Below, one piece after another: positions 44,446-53,164 of a stretch of DNA of 64,000 nt; position 1 is the stretch's first letter; every line of letters starts with the position of its first letter. The position numbers and the translations under genes were made by a program. This DNA comes from Bog-159 sp963818855 (lineage in GTDB: Bacteria; Acidobacteriota; Terriglobia; Bryobacterales; Bryobacteraceae), in NCBI GenBank assembly GCA_963818855.1, contig CAWFUH010000016.1:336719-400718 (forward strand), read 5' to 3'. The notes beneath the pieces were generated by a model. The model was given only the letters and a program-made list of their open reading frames with translations, had not been told where the DNA came from and ran no database searches.

Positions 44446-45525
44446 TCAGAAGTTCGCGACAGCCTCAAACCCCCCGGTCCGAGGGCCGCCAGATGCGACC
44501 CTAGCGATCAGAGGTGGCTCGCCATTGGGTTTCTGCCCGACGGGCCGCACCCGGCATGAAGGGCGCGATTGAATTCCAAGTTTTCGCATTTTGTAAACCA
44601 GGGTTGTGCGCGGCAAGCCGAGCCGCACGGCAGCACCATCCCGTCCCCCGATCAGCCAATCGGTTTGCTGCAGCACCGCCAGGATATGTTCCCGCTCGGC
44701 CTCGGCAAGGGTGCGTGAGGCGGTTGCCGACGGCTGTTTCGTCATTTGTTTCAATTCCATCAGCGTGGGTCGCAGCACGGACCCGGGCGAGAGGATCACG
44801 GCGCGCTCGATGAAATTCTGCAGTTCGCGAATGTTCCCCGGCCAGTCGTGCGCTTTGAGGACCTCCATCACTTCATCCGGAATCAGATCGATGGGCTTGT
44901 GGAAACGCGCCGAAAATTTCCTTACGAAATACTGCACCAGCAAGGGAATGTCCTGGCCGCGCTCCCGCAGCGGAGGAAGGCAGATTGGAATTACGTTTAA
45001 GCGGTAGTACAGATCTGCTCGAAATTGCTTATTTGCCACAAGCTGCGAGAGATCCTGATTGGTGGCCGCCACTACCCGCACGTCCACCCGAATTGTCTGG
45101 CTGCTGCCCAATCGCTCGAACTCCTGTTCCTGCAAGGCGCGTAACAGCTTAGGTTGCAACTCGAGCGGCAAATCTCCGATTTCATCGAGAAAGAGCGTGC
45201 CCTTGTCCGCCAGTTGGAATCGACCTTTGGTTTGCGTATACGCTCCCGTATAAGCTCCTCTTTCGTGGCCGAAGAGCTCGCTCTCCAGCAAAGGCCCGGG
45301 AATCGCAGCGCAGTTCAGCCTCACAAACGGCTGCTGGCTTCGTAAACTCTGGTTGTGAATGGCGCGTGCGATGATCTCTTTCCCCGTGCCGGTTTCCCCT
45401 TGAATTAACGTCATAGAGTCAGACTTAGCGATAACGCGAATCTGATTCAAAACAGATTGAAACGCGAGACTTTGGCCGACTATTTCCCCTTCGACCCCAC
45501 TGAGAGCGGCTAATTTGTTATACAC
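44446..45525 (-). CDS. Sigma-54-dependent transcriptional activator without receiver domain
   Basis: 359 residues. The AAA+ domain spans about 15-245: Walker A GETGTGKE (43-50), GAYTGA (90-95, a variant of the sigma-54-contacting GAFTGA) and Walker B GTLFLDEIGD. A Fis-type helix-turn-helix lies near the C-terminus (RLGLPRTTLVYKMRKLGI). There is no N-terminal sensory or receiver domain, so control must come from a partner or expression level. It follows two response regulator genes on the same strand after a 167-base gap. GTG at 45525 is the start. Its target promoters are unknown; I saw no convincing -24/-12 site in the window. Confidence 0.88.
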   Translation of the reverse strand: MYNKLAALSGVEGEIVGQSLAFQSVLNQIRVIAKSDSMTLIQGETGTGKEIIARAIHNQSLRSQQPFVRLNCAAIPGPLLESELFGHERGAYTGAYTQTKGRFQLADKGTLFLDEIGDLPLELQPKLLRALQEQEFERLGSSQTIRVDVRVVAATNQDLSQLVANKQFRADLYYRLNVIPICLPPLRERGQDIPLLVQYFVRKFSARFHKPIDLIPDEVMEVLKAHDWPGNIRELQNFIERAVILSPGSVLRPTLMELKQMTKQPSATASRTLAEAEREHILAVLQQTDWLIGGRDGAAVRLGLPRTTLVYKMRKLGIQSRPSCRVRPVGQKPNGEPPLIARVASGGPRTGGFEAVANF

Positions 45526-45692
45526 AGGATCATTCCCTTTCCCTGGTAACCCAGCAATCTTTTACTCTTCCGTTCAGGTTCCGAAATTCGGCGATGGCGC
45601 ACGTCTGCCTTCTGTAACGAGGCAATGTGCATATCAGACACGCGGGCTGACGCGGCCCCGGCCGGTCACGCGCGTAGTCCATCCTTCGCCGG

Positions 45693-46079
45693 CTAATCTT
45701 CCCGGCGCGACTGAAGGGCGCCATGAATGCTTTCGAGAAGTTTCTCTCTGTTCACCGGCTTTTTCAGAAATCCGGCAGCCCCCTGACGTACGGCCTGATC
45801 ACGAATCGCATCATCACCGTGCGCAGTCACGAATACGATGGGGAGCCTGCAGCCGAGCGCGACGAGTTTCCTCTGTAGCTCCAGTCCATTCATATCCGGC
45901 AGCCGCACATCCAAAATAAGACAATCCGCACTCCCCGCAAAGTTGGACGCCAGAAACTCTTCGGCTGACGAAAAAGCCCGGGCATCGTAATCGGCCGATT
46001 CCATGCAGTCCTTGAAAGATTCGCGCACCAGGCGGTCGTCATCGACAATTGCGATCATATGCCTCGAGGGTGCGTCCAT
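45693..46079 (-). CDS. Single-domain response regulator
   Basis: About 128 residues from the ATG at 46079; GGGGAG lies 4 bases before it, and the ATG at 46082 is an alternative. It is a CheY-like receiver only: acidic pocket in AIVDDD, phospho-acceptor Asp in CLILDVRLPDMNG and the conserved Lys in FLKKPV. The sequence resembles FixJ receivers. It has no output domain, so it likely passes phosphate on or inhibits a partner. It is encoded downstream of the histidine kinase and LuxR-type regulator and upstream of the sigma-54 activator, which lacks a receiver of its own. Confidence 0.82.
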   Translation of the reverse strand: MDAPSRHMIAIVDDDRLVRESFKDCMESADYDARAFSSAEEFLASNFAGSADCLILDVRLPDMNGLELQRKLVALGCRLPIVFVTAHGDDAIRDQAVRQGAAGFLKKPVNREKLLESIHGALQSRRED

Positions 46080-46243
46080 CATGCTCCCCTGACCGCTTCT
46101 TCGGGGAAACGGTCTCCTCATCTGCAACACTAACAGCGTCCGGGATTGGAGACAATTCTACTTTGGTAGCGGTAAGGTCTGGTTTTCACGCACCCGATGA
46201 CCCGGGGTATGCTGCTGCCTGCCGGGAAGGCCGGCCTGGCCTA

Positions 46244-46855
46244 TCAGGACTTCAAGCGGTCCACCATGCGCACCAGATCCGCGAGCGACTGCGCGGCCAT
46301 CTTGCGCATCACGTGACCGCGATGGGCTTTAACCGTCAGTTCAGTGATCCCCATCTCTCCAGCTACCTGCTTATTGGCCAAGCCAGCCGCGACCAGATAC
46401 AGCACCTCGCGCTCCCGCGGCGTTAGTAATTGGAGCCTGTCACGAAGCTCGGTGACCTGACCCCGCGCGACCCGGCCGGCGCGATCGCGTGCCAACGCCT
46501 GATCGACGGCGGAAAGCAGCTCCGGCCCGCGAAAAGGTTTGGTCAGGAACTCCACGGCGCCCGCCTTCATGGCCTTCACGCTCATGGGGATGTCACCGTG
46601 GCCGGTGATGAACACAATCGGAATTTCGATCCTCGCGTTCGTCAGCTCCTGCACAAAGTCGAGGCCGCTGCCATTGGGGAACTGCACATCGAGCACCAGG
46701 CACGCCGGCAGATCCGGACGCACCGCATTCATGAACTCGCCCGTGGACGCAAATGTCTGGACGGTTAAACTGGCGGACTCAAACAGGTCCTCCAGGGAAC
46801 TTCGTACCAGAGGATCGTCATCGACCACGAAAACGATGGCGCCGGGCACATTCAT
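46244..46855 (-). CDS. FixJ-like response regulator (LuxR-type output)
   Basis: 203 residues. Receiver: acidic pocket D12-D14, phospho-acceptor D56 in LVLDVQFPNG, T84 region FITGHGD and K106 in FLTKPF. Output: LuxR/GerE helix-turn-helix at about 138-195 (LTPREREVLYLVAAGLANKQVAGEMG). The ATG overlaps the stop of the histidine kinase gene as ATGA, so the two form a cognate pair. Phosphorylation should release DNA binding. Target genes are not evident. Confidence 0.9.
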   Translation of the reverse strand: MNVPGAIVFVVDDDPLVRSSLEDLFESASLTVQTFASTGEFMNAVRPDLPACLVLDVQFPNGSGLDFVQELTNARIEIPIVFITGHGDIPMSVKAMKAGAVEFLTKPFRGPELLSAVDQALARDRAGRVARGQVTELRDRLQLLTPREREVLYLVAAGLANKQVAGEMGITELTVKAHRGHVMRKMAAQSLADLVRMVDRLKS

Positions 46856-49512
46856 ACCGCGACCGTTTCAGCGGGAAGGACAAACTGAAAAGTCGCCCCA
46901 CGCGGTTTATTGGGCTCGACCCATAGCCGTCCCCCATGCGCTTCGATAATGGAGCGGCTGATGGCCAGACCCATGCCGGTTCCCTCAGGTTTGGTGGTGA
47001 AAAAGGGCTCAAAAACCCGATTGGCCTGCTCCGGTTGGATCCCCATCCCGGAGTCGCTGATACCTACCAGAATCTTTCCACTCTCCGCCGGCTCCGTGCG
47101 GATGACCAATTGCTTCGGGGTGGTACCCGCCATCGCATCCATTCCGTTCACCATCAGGTTCAGAATCACTTGCTGGAGCTGTACGCGGTCCGCAGCGGTC
47201 CTGGGCAGGGCCGGCGCCAGGTTCACGCGTATGGATACCCCCTTTCGAGCAGCTTCGGATCTTACAAGTGTAACCGCCTCCTGGATGACTTCATCGATCT
47301 GCAGCAGCGCCCGCTCCGGCGGTATTTTCTTGAAGAGCGCGCGCACTCTCTGGACCAGCTCGCTGGCCTGCGTGGCTGCCTGCGTCATTCGTGTGACCGC
47401 GGAGTGCACCTTCGCCAGATTGGGCGGAGTGCTCGACAGCCACGCCAAACAAGTATCGCCGCTGGCGACCACGGCGGCCAGCGGCTGGTTCACTTCGTGG
47501 GCAATCGATGCGGTAAGTTCCCCCAGGGTCATGACGCGCGTCATGTGCGCCAACTCAGCCTGCGTGATGCGTAGCTCTTCCTGCGCCTGCTTCCAATCGT
47601 GCATGTCCACAATTGTGCCATGCCACCTTAGAATCCGCCCTTGTTGGTCGAGCAACGGGAGCGCGGTGGTTACACACCATCGGTACGTGCGATCGGCGGC
47701 GCGGAGGGTGCGAACCTCCACCTGGTACGGTGCTCCCGTAGTGACACAGGACATCCACACGGGAGCCACCCGATCGGCGTCGTCTGGATGAATAGATTTG
47801 TGCCAACCGTTGCCCATGAGCTCTTCGGCCGACAAGCCCGTGTAATCGAGTACGCGCGCATTGCAGTAATCGACCGCCCCTTCGGGGGTGGCGCTCCACA
47901 GCATCTCCGGAATCGTCTCCGTCAGCAGGCGCAGGTTGCGTTCGCTGGCGCGCAGCTTCTCCTCCGCGAGTTTACGCTCGGTAATGTCGCGAACAAAGGC
48001 GCTGAAGCTCCAGCCGCCGGCCAATCGCGCCGCACTGACCGTCAATTCCACCGGGAATTCCCGGCCATCGCGCCGGAGCGCAATCACCTCCACACGCCGA
48101 TTCAGAATCGCACCTTCACCCGTATGGAGAAAATGTCCAAATCCCCGGGCGTGAGAGTCGCGATCGCGTGTGGGGATGATGATGCCTGCCATTGGCCGGC
48201 CGATCACTTCTTCCGATCTCCAGCCGAATATTGATTCGGCCTGCCGGTTCCAACCGGTGACCTTCCCTTCGGTATCGATAGTGACCACGGCGTCCAGCGC
48301 GGAGTCGACAATCATTCGCGTGCGCTCGTCGGCATTGTGCAGCTCTTCACTGGCTCGTTTCAGCGCCTCAATGTCGGTGGACGTGCCGACGAACTTGACC
48401 AGATCCCCGGCGGAACCATGCACGGGCACCGCGCGATTGAGGTGCCAGCGGTAGCTTCCATCCGACGCCCGGCGAAAACGACACTCGAAGGTAAAGCCCT
48501 GACCGGAGCGGATACCGCTCCAGAAGATCCGGCTGGCAGATTCGCGATCATCCGGGTGCAGCGCGCGCATCCAGGCTTGGGGTTCATCGCGGACCACCTC
48601 TTCGGTTTGGCCAGTGTATTCCAGCCACTGACGGTTTACAAAATCAATGACGCCATCCGGAGCCAGAGTCCAGGCGATCGACGGCATGCACTGCAGCACA
48701 TTGACTTGCAATCGCAGCGCGTCATCGGCGAGCCGTTGCCTGGTCAGGTCCCGGGTCACCTTGGAATACCCGATTATGGTTCCATCGTCAGCTCGAAGGG
48801 CGGAAGAAACCACGTTCGCCCAGAACCGGGAGCCGTCTTTGCGCAAGCGCCAACCCTCGTGTTCAGCCCGTCCGCTGGCGGCGGCGTCGCGCAATTCCTC
48901 TTCCGGCTTGCCCCGCTCGATATCCTCGCGCGTATAGAACACAGAGCTGTAGCGGCCCAATACTTCGTCTTCCCGATAGCCGCTGATACGCTCCGCGCCC
49001 GCGTTCCAGGTCACGATGCGGCCATCGGGATCGAGCAGGAAGATCGCATAATCGCTGACGCTCTCTACCAACAGCCGAAAACGTTCTTCGCTGGTGTGCA
49101 GCGCCGTGGCGGCTTTCTGGCGTTCCCGCTCGGCCCTGTTCTTCTCGGAAAGCGAGCGGATGCGCTCCGGTTCATGCGACGACAATCGCAACCATACTAC
49201 GGCACGGCGTCCGTTGCGCTGGGCGAGTCCTCCAAGGACTTTACACAAAATCGGGTTACCGTCTTTATCGCGCACACGAATTCCACCCGGAATTCCCGCG
49301 GGGGTTCGCGTGCAAAGCCGCAGGTATCGGCCCAATTTTTCGGGATCATCGGCCACCAGCGATACCAACTTCTCGGCCTGCAATTCGGCCAATCCTTTAC
49401 GGAAGAGCATTGCGGCAGCCTGATTGGCCGACAGGATGGTGGAATCGGCAGCGACCAGGAGGAAAGGTTCGGGCATTCCTCCGATTATTCTCATCAGATC
49501 GGACGAGGTCAT
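46852..49512 (-). CDS. Multi-PAS sensor histidine kinase
   Basis: 886 residues, cytoplasmic as no membrane segment is seen. Five PAS-like domains lie at about 5-60, 143-260, 270-385, 397-515 and 525-640 (for example VTWNAGAERISGY and VTGWNRQAESIFGW). The HisKA phospho-acceptor is H672 in ASIAHEVNQPLAA. The ATPase domain has the N box LNLMVNGMDAM, DSGMGI and a GTGMGLAIS G box. The architecture resembles FixL-type kinases, but no haem ligand can be identified, so the signal is unknown. It is coupled to the LuxR-type regulator by an ATGA overlap and preceded by a possible small sensor gene 6 bases upstream. Confidence 0.9.
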   Translation of the reverse strand: MTSSDLMRIIGGMPEPFLLVAADSTILSANQAAAMLFRKGLAELQAEKLVSLVADDPEKLGRYLRLCTRTPAGIPGGIRVRDKDGNPILCKVLGGLAQRNGRRAVVWLRLSSHEPERIRSLSEKNRAERERQKAATALHTSEERFRLLVESVSDYAIFLLDPDGRIVTWNAGAERISGYREDEVLGRYSSVFYTREDIERGKPEEELRDAAASGRAEHEGWRLRKDGSRFWANVVSSALRADDGTIIGYSKVTRDLTRQRLADDALRLQVNVLQCMPSIAWTLAPDGVIDFVNRQWLEYTGQTEEVVRDEPQAWMRALHPDDRESASRIFWSGIRSGQGFTFECRFRRASDGSYRWHLNRAVPVHGSAGDLVKFVGTSTDIEALKRASEELHNADERTRMIVDSALDAVVTIDTEGKVTGWNRQAESIFGWRSEEVIGRPMAGIIIPTRDRDSHARGFGHFLHTGEGAILNRRVEVIALRRDGREFPVELTVSAARLAGGWSFSAFVRDITERKLAEEKLRASERNLRLLTETIPEMLWSATPEGAVDYCNARVLDYTGLSAEELMGNGWHKSIHPDDADRVAPVWMSCVTTGAPYQVEVRTLRAADRTYRWCVTTALPLLDQQGRILRWHGTIVDMHDWKQAQEELRITQAELAHMTRVMTLGELTASIAHEVNQPLAAVVASGDTCLAWLSSTPPNLAKVHSAVTRMTQAATQASELVQRVRALFKKIPPERALLQIDEVIQEAVTLVRSEAARKGVSIRVNLAPALPRTAADRVQLQQVILNLMVNGMDAMAGTTPKQLVIRTEPAESGKILVGISDSGMGIQPEQANRVFEPFFTTKPEGTGMGLAISRSIIEAHGGRLWVEPNKPRGATFQFVLPAETVAV

Positions 49513-49518
49513 CGCGGG

Positions 49519-50055
49519 CTACGCTGTCTTGAAATATTCCCTTCCCGCGGCCGATTCGGCTTTGGGAGCCGGCCTCAGGTGCACGATAATCCGGCAACCG
49601 GTATACCCCTGCGCGATAGTCTCCTGCAACTCCACCCTGGCATATCCCAGGTTTTCCGCCGCGATGGACCCAAATACATTGCTGGTCATCATGCACAGGG
49701 ATGGGCGGTTGAGGACGCGATCGCCAAAAGGGCAGGCGCGATTTCCGAGGACTATCTGGTCCTCATCCTGCTCAATGATGTAGAAGTCCCCTTGAATCCG
49801 GCGCTCCAGGTCAACCAGAACCCGGCCTAACCGGTCTCGCGTCAGGGCTGAAACTCGCAACGCTTTTTGATACTCGTGGTTGATCTGATCCCCGATGGCC
49901 TCACCGACGATGCTGACGAAGCCGGACGCTTCATTCAGACCAACGGTATCCTCTAGTGCGCCTGCCAAAGCGCGGACCAGATCTCGCAGAAAGCTGTCGT
50001 GGTCGAGCGGGATTTCGAGTGCGGACAGATCTCGCTTTGGTGCGGACCCCGGCAT
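49519..50055 (-). CDS. Small possible sensor protein (V4R-like C-terminal part)
   Basis: 178 residues from the ATG at 50055, with AGGAGG 4 bases upstream; an in-frame start at 50070 lacks such a site. No signal peptide or membrane segment. The C-terminal half has ACPFGDRVLNRPSLC and ends GYTGCRIIVHLRP, which resembles the pattern of 4-vinyl-reductase (V4R) small-molecule-binding domains; that resemblance is weak. The stop is 6 bases before the kinase gene, so it is probably the first gene of the signalling operon and might supply the ligand signal. Confidence 0.6.
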   Translation of the reverse strand: MPGSAPKRDLSALEIPLDHDSFLRDLVRALAGALEDTVGLNEASGFVSIVGEAIGDQINHEYQKALRVSALTRDRLGRVLVDLERRIQGDFYIIEQDEDQIVLGNRACPFGDRVLNRPSLCMMTSNVFGSIAAENLGYARVELQETIAQGYTGCRIIVHLRPAPKAESAAGREYFKTA

Positions 50056-50402
50056 ATCTCCTCCTCTCACGTCTCCGACGGACAGTCGTGCCCGTCAAGC
50101 GCACCCCAGTACCTTTATTCTCCCACCCGGGGCAAAAACCCGGCAAAGCCCCCTGTGGATTTTCCGGATCTATGTGTGATCGTTGATACCGTTCCGGGGT
50201 ATACCACGACGTTTTTGGGGTGCCTGGGGGAGCGCTGGCTCGTGACGAATGTCTATCCGTGATGTCAGCCGACTGCGCAGTCGCCTCGATTTTCGAGAGC
50301 ACGCCCTCAGTTTCACCATCTTAGCGACGGTACATGGTCTGCTCTTTTCGAACTTAACCGCCGCGGAAGGAGAAGGATGATGTCTGGGGGAGTGCAAAAC
50401 GG
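50056..50402. other. Intergenic region, 347 bases, no gene seen
   Basis: It separates the divergent signalling operon and the SDR remnant. It contains a short stem CCGGG/CCCGG around 50128-50143 and a GGAAGGAGAAGG run near 50367. No promoter motif with acceptable spacing was found. Confidence 0.5.
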
Positions 50403-50414
50403 ATGGAGCAACCG

Positions 50415-50885
50415 ATGACGTCAAAGCCGTCCGTCCTGATTACCGGCGCCACCGCTGGGATTGGCGAGGTTTATGCGGACCGGTTCGCGAAGCGCGGCCA
50501 TGATCTTGTGCTGGTGGCACGTAACCAGGCCCGAATGGCAATTCTCGCCGATCGCCTGCGGCGGGAGGCCCCGGTGACAGTCGAGATCGTTCCCGCGGAC
50601 CTCACCGCTCGCATCGGCATCCTGGTCAACAACGCCGGTGGCAGCCTCCCCGCGACGGCGCTGACGCGTCTCGCAAGCGCGGTGGCCCGCCGTTTCGTCG
50701 AGAGGGGCGAGGGCTCCATTATAAACATCAGCTCGGCTCTGGGGCTTGTGCCCGGAATTCGGTCTGACCCTGTATGGCGCGACCAAAGCCTTCGTGCTCT
50801 TCCTCAGCCAGGGTCTTCAGCTTGAAGCGGGACAGTGGCAGGAATTCGAGGCTCGCGGCCGGCAGCCGCATTTAGATGATGGCGC
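50415..50885 (+). pseudogene. Short-chain dehydrogenase/reductase remnant
   Basis: The N-terminus is normal: VLITGATAGIGEVYADRFAKRGHDLVLVAR, the NADP-binding start. Segments that should follow are missing: ADLT joins directly to IGILVNNAGG, and SLPA joins directly to LTRLASAVARRF. After SSALGLVP a single-base shift near 50757 moves EFGLTLYGATKAFVLF (with the catalytic Tyr and Lys) into another frame, and the C-terminal third is gone. A full relative would have about 260 residues. It runs without a stop into the upstream frame of the hydrolase gene. Confidence 0.75.
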
Positions 50886-50970
50886 GAAAAAAACACGAAC
50901 CAAGCCCAAGGCCATGATATTAAAGGGGGGTGTCCCAGGGAATCGGCGCTGCGGGATTTTTGAGGGAGCC

Positions 50971-51915
50971 ATGCGCATTGGAACAGTCGCGGTGAACTCG
51001 GTACTACTCTTCTTACTGGGGTTCACCGCTGGTCATCTCCAAGGCCAAGAAGTGTCGCAGCACGTTTCTTATCGCACAGTGAAGGTTGACGGACTCTCCA
51101 TTTTTTATCGGGAAGCGGGACCGAAGGATGCCCCGACGATTCTCCTGCTCCACGGGTTGCCCTCTTCGTCGCGCATGTTCGATCCGCTCTTCGCCCGGCT
51201 TTCCTATCGCTATCACCTGGTCGCGCCCGATTACCCGGGCTTCGGACACAGCGACTGGCCGAACCCAAAAACCTTCGCGTATACATTCGATCACTACGGA
51301 GAGATCATGAATCACTTCGCCGAAGCGCTGGGACTCTCGCGCTACACGCTTTACATGCAGGATTACGGCGGCCCCGTGGGTTTTCGCATGGCCTTGTCCC
51401 ATCCGGACCGGATCGAAGCTCTCATCGTCCAGAACGCGGTGGCGCACAACGAAGGACTGGGGGCGAATTGGAAGGCGCGGCGGGCCTTCTGGGCCGATCG
51501 AGCTGCCAACGAAGGCACGCTTCGCACCAATCTCCTGTCGCTAGCGGCGACCCGTACCCGCCACGTTGGAAGCGATCCAAACGTGGATCGCTACGACCCC
51601 GATCTTTGGACCGACGAGTTTGCATTCCTAAGCCAGCCGGGGCAGGTGGACATTCAAAGCGACCTGTTCTACGACTATCGAACTAATGTGGACGCTTACC
51701 CGAAATGGCAAGCATGGATGCGCGAAAAGCAGCCACGCCTGCTGGTGCTCTGGGGAAAGTATGACCCCTCGTTCGATCTTTCGGAGCCCGAAGCCTATCG
51801 CCGGGATGTGCCGAGCGCCCAGGTTCATGTTCTGGATGCAGGTCACTTCGCATTGGACACGGCTGCAGATGAGATCGCCCGATGGGTGCGAGGCTTTGTC
51901 GCTTCATCACGTTGA
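50971..51915 (+). CDS. Alpha/beta hydrolase (haloalkane dehalogenase / epoxide hydrolase-like), exported
   Basis: 314 residues from the ATG at 50971, with GAGGGAG shortly upstream. In-frame sequence before it belongs to the SDR remnant. Residues 1-26 look like a signal peptide. The fold shows the oxyanion motif LLLHGLPSSS, D131 in YMQDYGGPVGF (nucleophile Asp as in haloalkane dehalogenases and epoxide hydrolases), the acidic residue in LVLWGKYDPSF and the catalytic His in DAGHFALD. The real substrate cannot be told from sequence. Confidence 0.85.
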   Translation: MRIGTVAVNSVLLFLLGFTAGHLQGQEVSQHVSYRTVKVDGLSIFYREAGPKDAPTILLLHGLPSSSRMFDPLFARLSYRYHLVAPDYPGFGHSDWPNPKTFAYTFDHYGEIMNHFAEALGLSRYTLYMQDYGGPVGFRMALSHPDRIEALIVQNAVAHNEGLGANWKARRAFWADRAANEGTLRTNLLSLAATRTRHVGSDPNVDRYDPDLWTDEFAFLSQPGQVDIQSDLFYDYRTNVDAYPKWQAWMREKQPRLLVLWGKYDPSFDLSEPEAYRRDVPSAQVHVLDAGHFALDTAADEIARWVRGFVASSR

Positions 51916-51942
51916 AGATTGTCATGTTCCAATGGTATTCAT

Positions 51943-52539
51943 ATGCGATCTGACATTGTTCCAGGGGCCATCTTCCCCGACTATGAGCTTTCCGACCACA
52001 CCGCCAAACGGCGGAAGCTTTCCGAACTGCAAGGACAACATCCCATGGTTCTGGTCCTCAGCCGCGGAGGTTTCTGTCCCAAGGACCGCCGGCAGGCTGA
52101 GGGGCTGGTTCAACTCCATCGTGAGCTGGAGGTTGCCTATTGCCGGCTGGTCACGATTAGTACCGACAATATCACTCAGACGAATGAATATCGCACTGGA
52201 GTCGGCGCCCACTGGCCTTTCCTCTCCGACGTTGGGCGGATCGTCCAAAAAGATCTCGACGTCGCCGAATACACCGACCCTGGCCACGATCCTATGATCC
52301 CCCACGTGATTGTCCTGGCGCCTGGTCTTGTCATTTATAAGATCTACAACGGCTACTGGTTCTTAGGCCGGCCCACTCTGGAGGATCTCCGCCAGGACCT
52401 ACGCGCCGTTACCATGAAATGCCGGCCGGACTGGGACATCACAACGCCCGAACTTCGAGCGGCATGGCAGCAAGGCCGCAAAGAACTCTTCTACCCTTAC
52501 GGCAAAACATATGCCCAAACTCTCGGTGAACAGGATTGA
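51943..52539 (+). CDS. Redoxin-domain (AhpC/TSA-like) protein
   Basis: 198 residues from the ATG at 51943. It has a peroxiredoxin-like fold: G-x-x-F-P-D-Y-E-L-S-D-H at the start, then LVLSRGGFCPKDRRQ with a Cys at the peroxidatic position but in C-P-K-D and not the usual T-x-x-C context. HWPFLSDVGRIVQKDL follows. It may reduce peroxides or act as a non-enzymatic relative. It lies between the hydrolase and an NTF2-like gene on the same strand. A decayed paralogue is at 54495-54996. Confidence 0.75.
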   Translation: MRSDIVPGAIFPDYELSDHTAKRRKLSELQGQHPMVLVLSRGGFCPKDRRQAEGLVQLHRELEVAYCRLVTISTDNITQTNEYRTGVGAHWPFLSDVGRIVQKDLDVAEYTDPGHDPMIPHVIVLAPGLVIYKIYNGYWFLGRPTLEDLRQDLRAVTMKCRPDWDITTPELRAAWQQGRKELFYPYGKTYAQTLGEQD

Positions 52540-52567
52540 AGCGCAATACAGTAAAGGACAAATTCAG

Positions 52568-53014
52568 ATGCCTATTACATCGGATCGTGTTCGTGAAATC
52601 TTCAAGGGACTTGAGAATGGAGATGGATCTGCCTTTTTCGATCATGTGGCTGATGACGTCGACTGGACAGTGATGGGCACCCACCCACTGGCCGGGCACT
52701 ATCTGAGCAAAAAGGCCTTCATCGCTGGTACCTTCGCCAAGCTAGGACAAGTTCTTCCCAACGGCGCGCAACTCCACATGGAGCATCTTATCGTCAACGA
52801 CTATCAAGCGGTGGTCGAGCTTCATTCTCTCGCGACCGCCAAGAACGGCATGCGCTTCGACAATCGCTATTGCTGGGTCGTGTCTTTCCGGGATGGGGTG
52901 ATCGTACGCGTGCGCGCCTACCTGGACTCGGCCCTGGTCGCCCGATTGTTCCAGGAGAATCCGATCCAGGATACAGTATCTCCCTCGCTATCGGCTGTTC
53001 CCAAAGGACGGTGA
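52568..53014 (+). CDS. NTF2/SnoaL-like protein
   Basis: 148 residues from the ATG at 52568. The cone-shaped NTF2 fold is recognisable from DRVREIFKGLENGDGSAFFDHVADDVDWTVMG at the N-terminus and FRDGVIVRVRAYLDSALVARLF near the C-terminus. Such proteins are small ligand-binding proteins or isomerases/hydrolases. It has no signal peptide. It starts 28 bases after the redoxin gene and is probably co-transcribed. A decayed relative is at 54113-54378. Confidence 0.8.
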   Translation: MPITSDRVREIFKGLENGDGSAFFDHVADDVDWTVMGTHPLAGHYLSKKAFIAGTFAKLGQVLPNGAQLHMEHLIVNDYQAVVELHSLATAKNGMRFDNRYCWVVSFRDGVIVRVRAYLDSALVARLFQENPIQDTVSPSLSAVPKGR

Positions 53015-53164
53015 AGCCAGAGGAGACCGGCGTTATCTGCTGGCACCCGGGGGCGCGCCCCTCGGCTGTTGGCGGATGAACAGTGCCATGCCGGCGCGAA
53101 CTGTTGAGGAGACGCCGCGTCTCCGGGAGTTTTACAGGATGCGAACTACTAACGAGGTGTCATC

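Noticed and set aside
48337..49830. 497-codon open frame antisense to the histidine kinase gene
   Set aside because: It is a shadow of the PAS-coding strand and crosses a gene boundary without its own signals.
50120..50145. Sigma-54 promoter upstream of the signalling operon
   Set aside because: A GGCAAAAACCCGGCA-like stretch was considered, but the GG/GC spacing does not fit the -24/-12 consensus on either strand.
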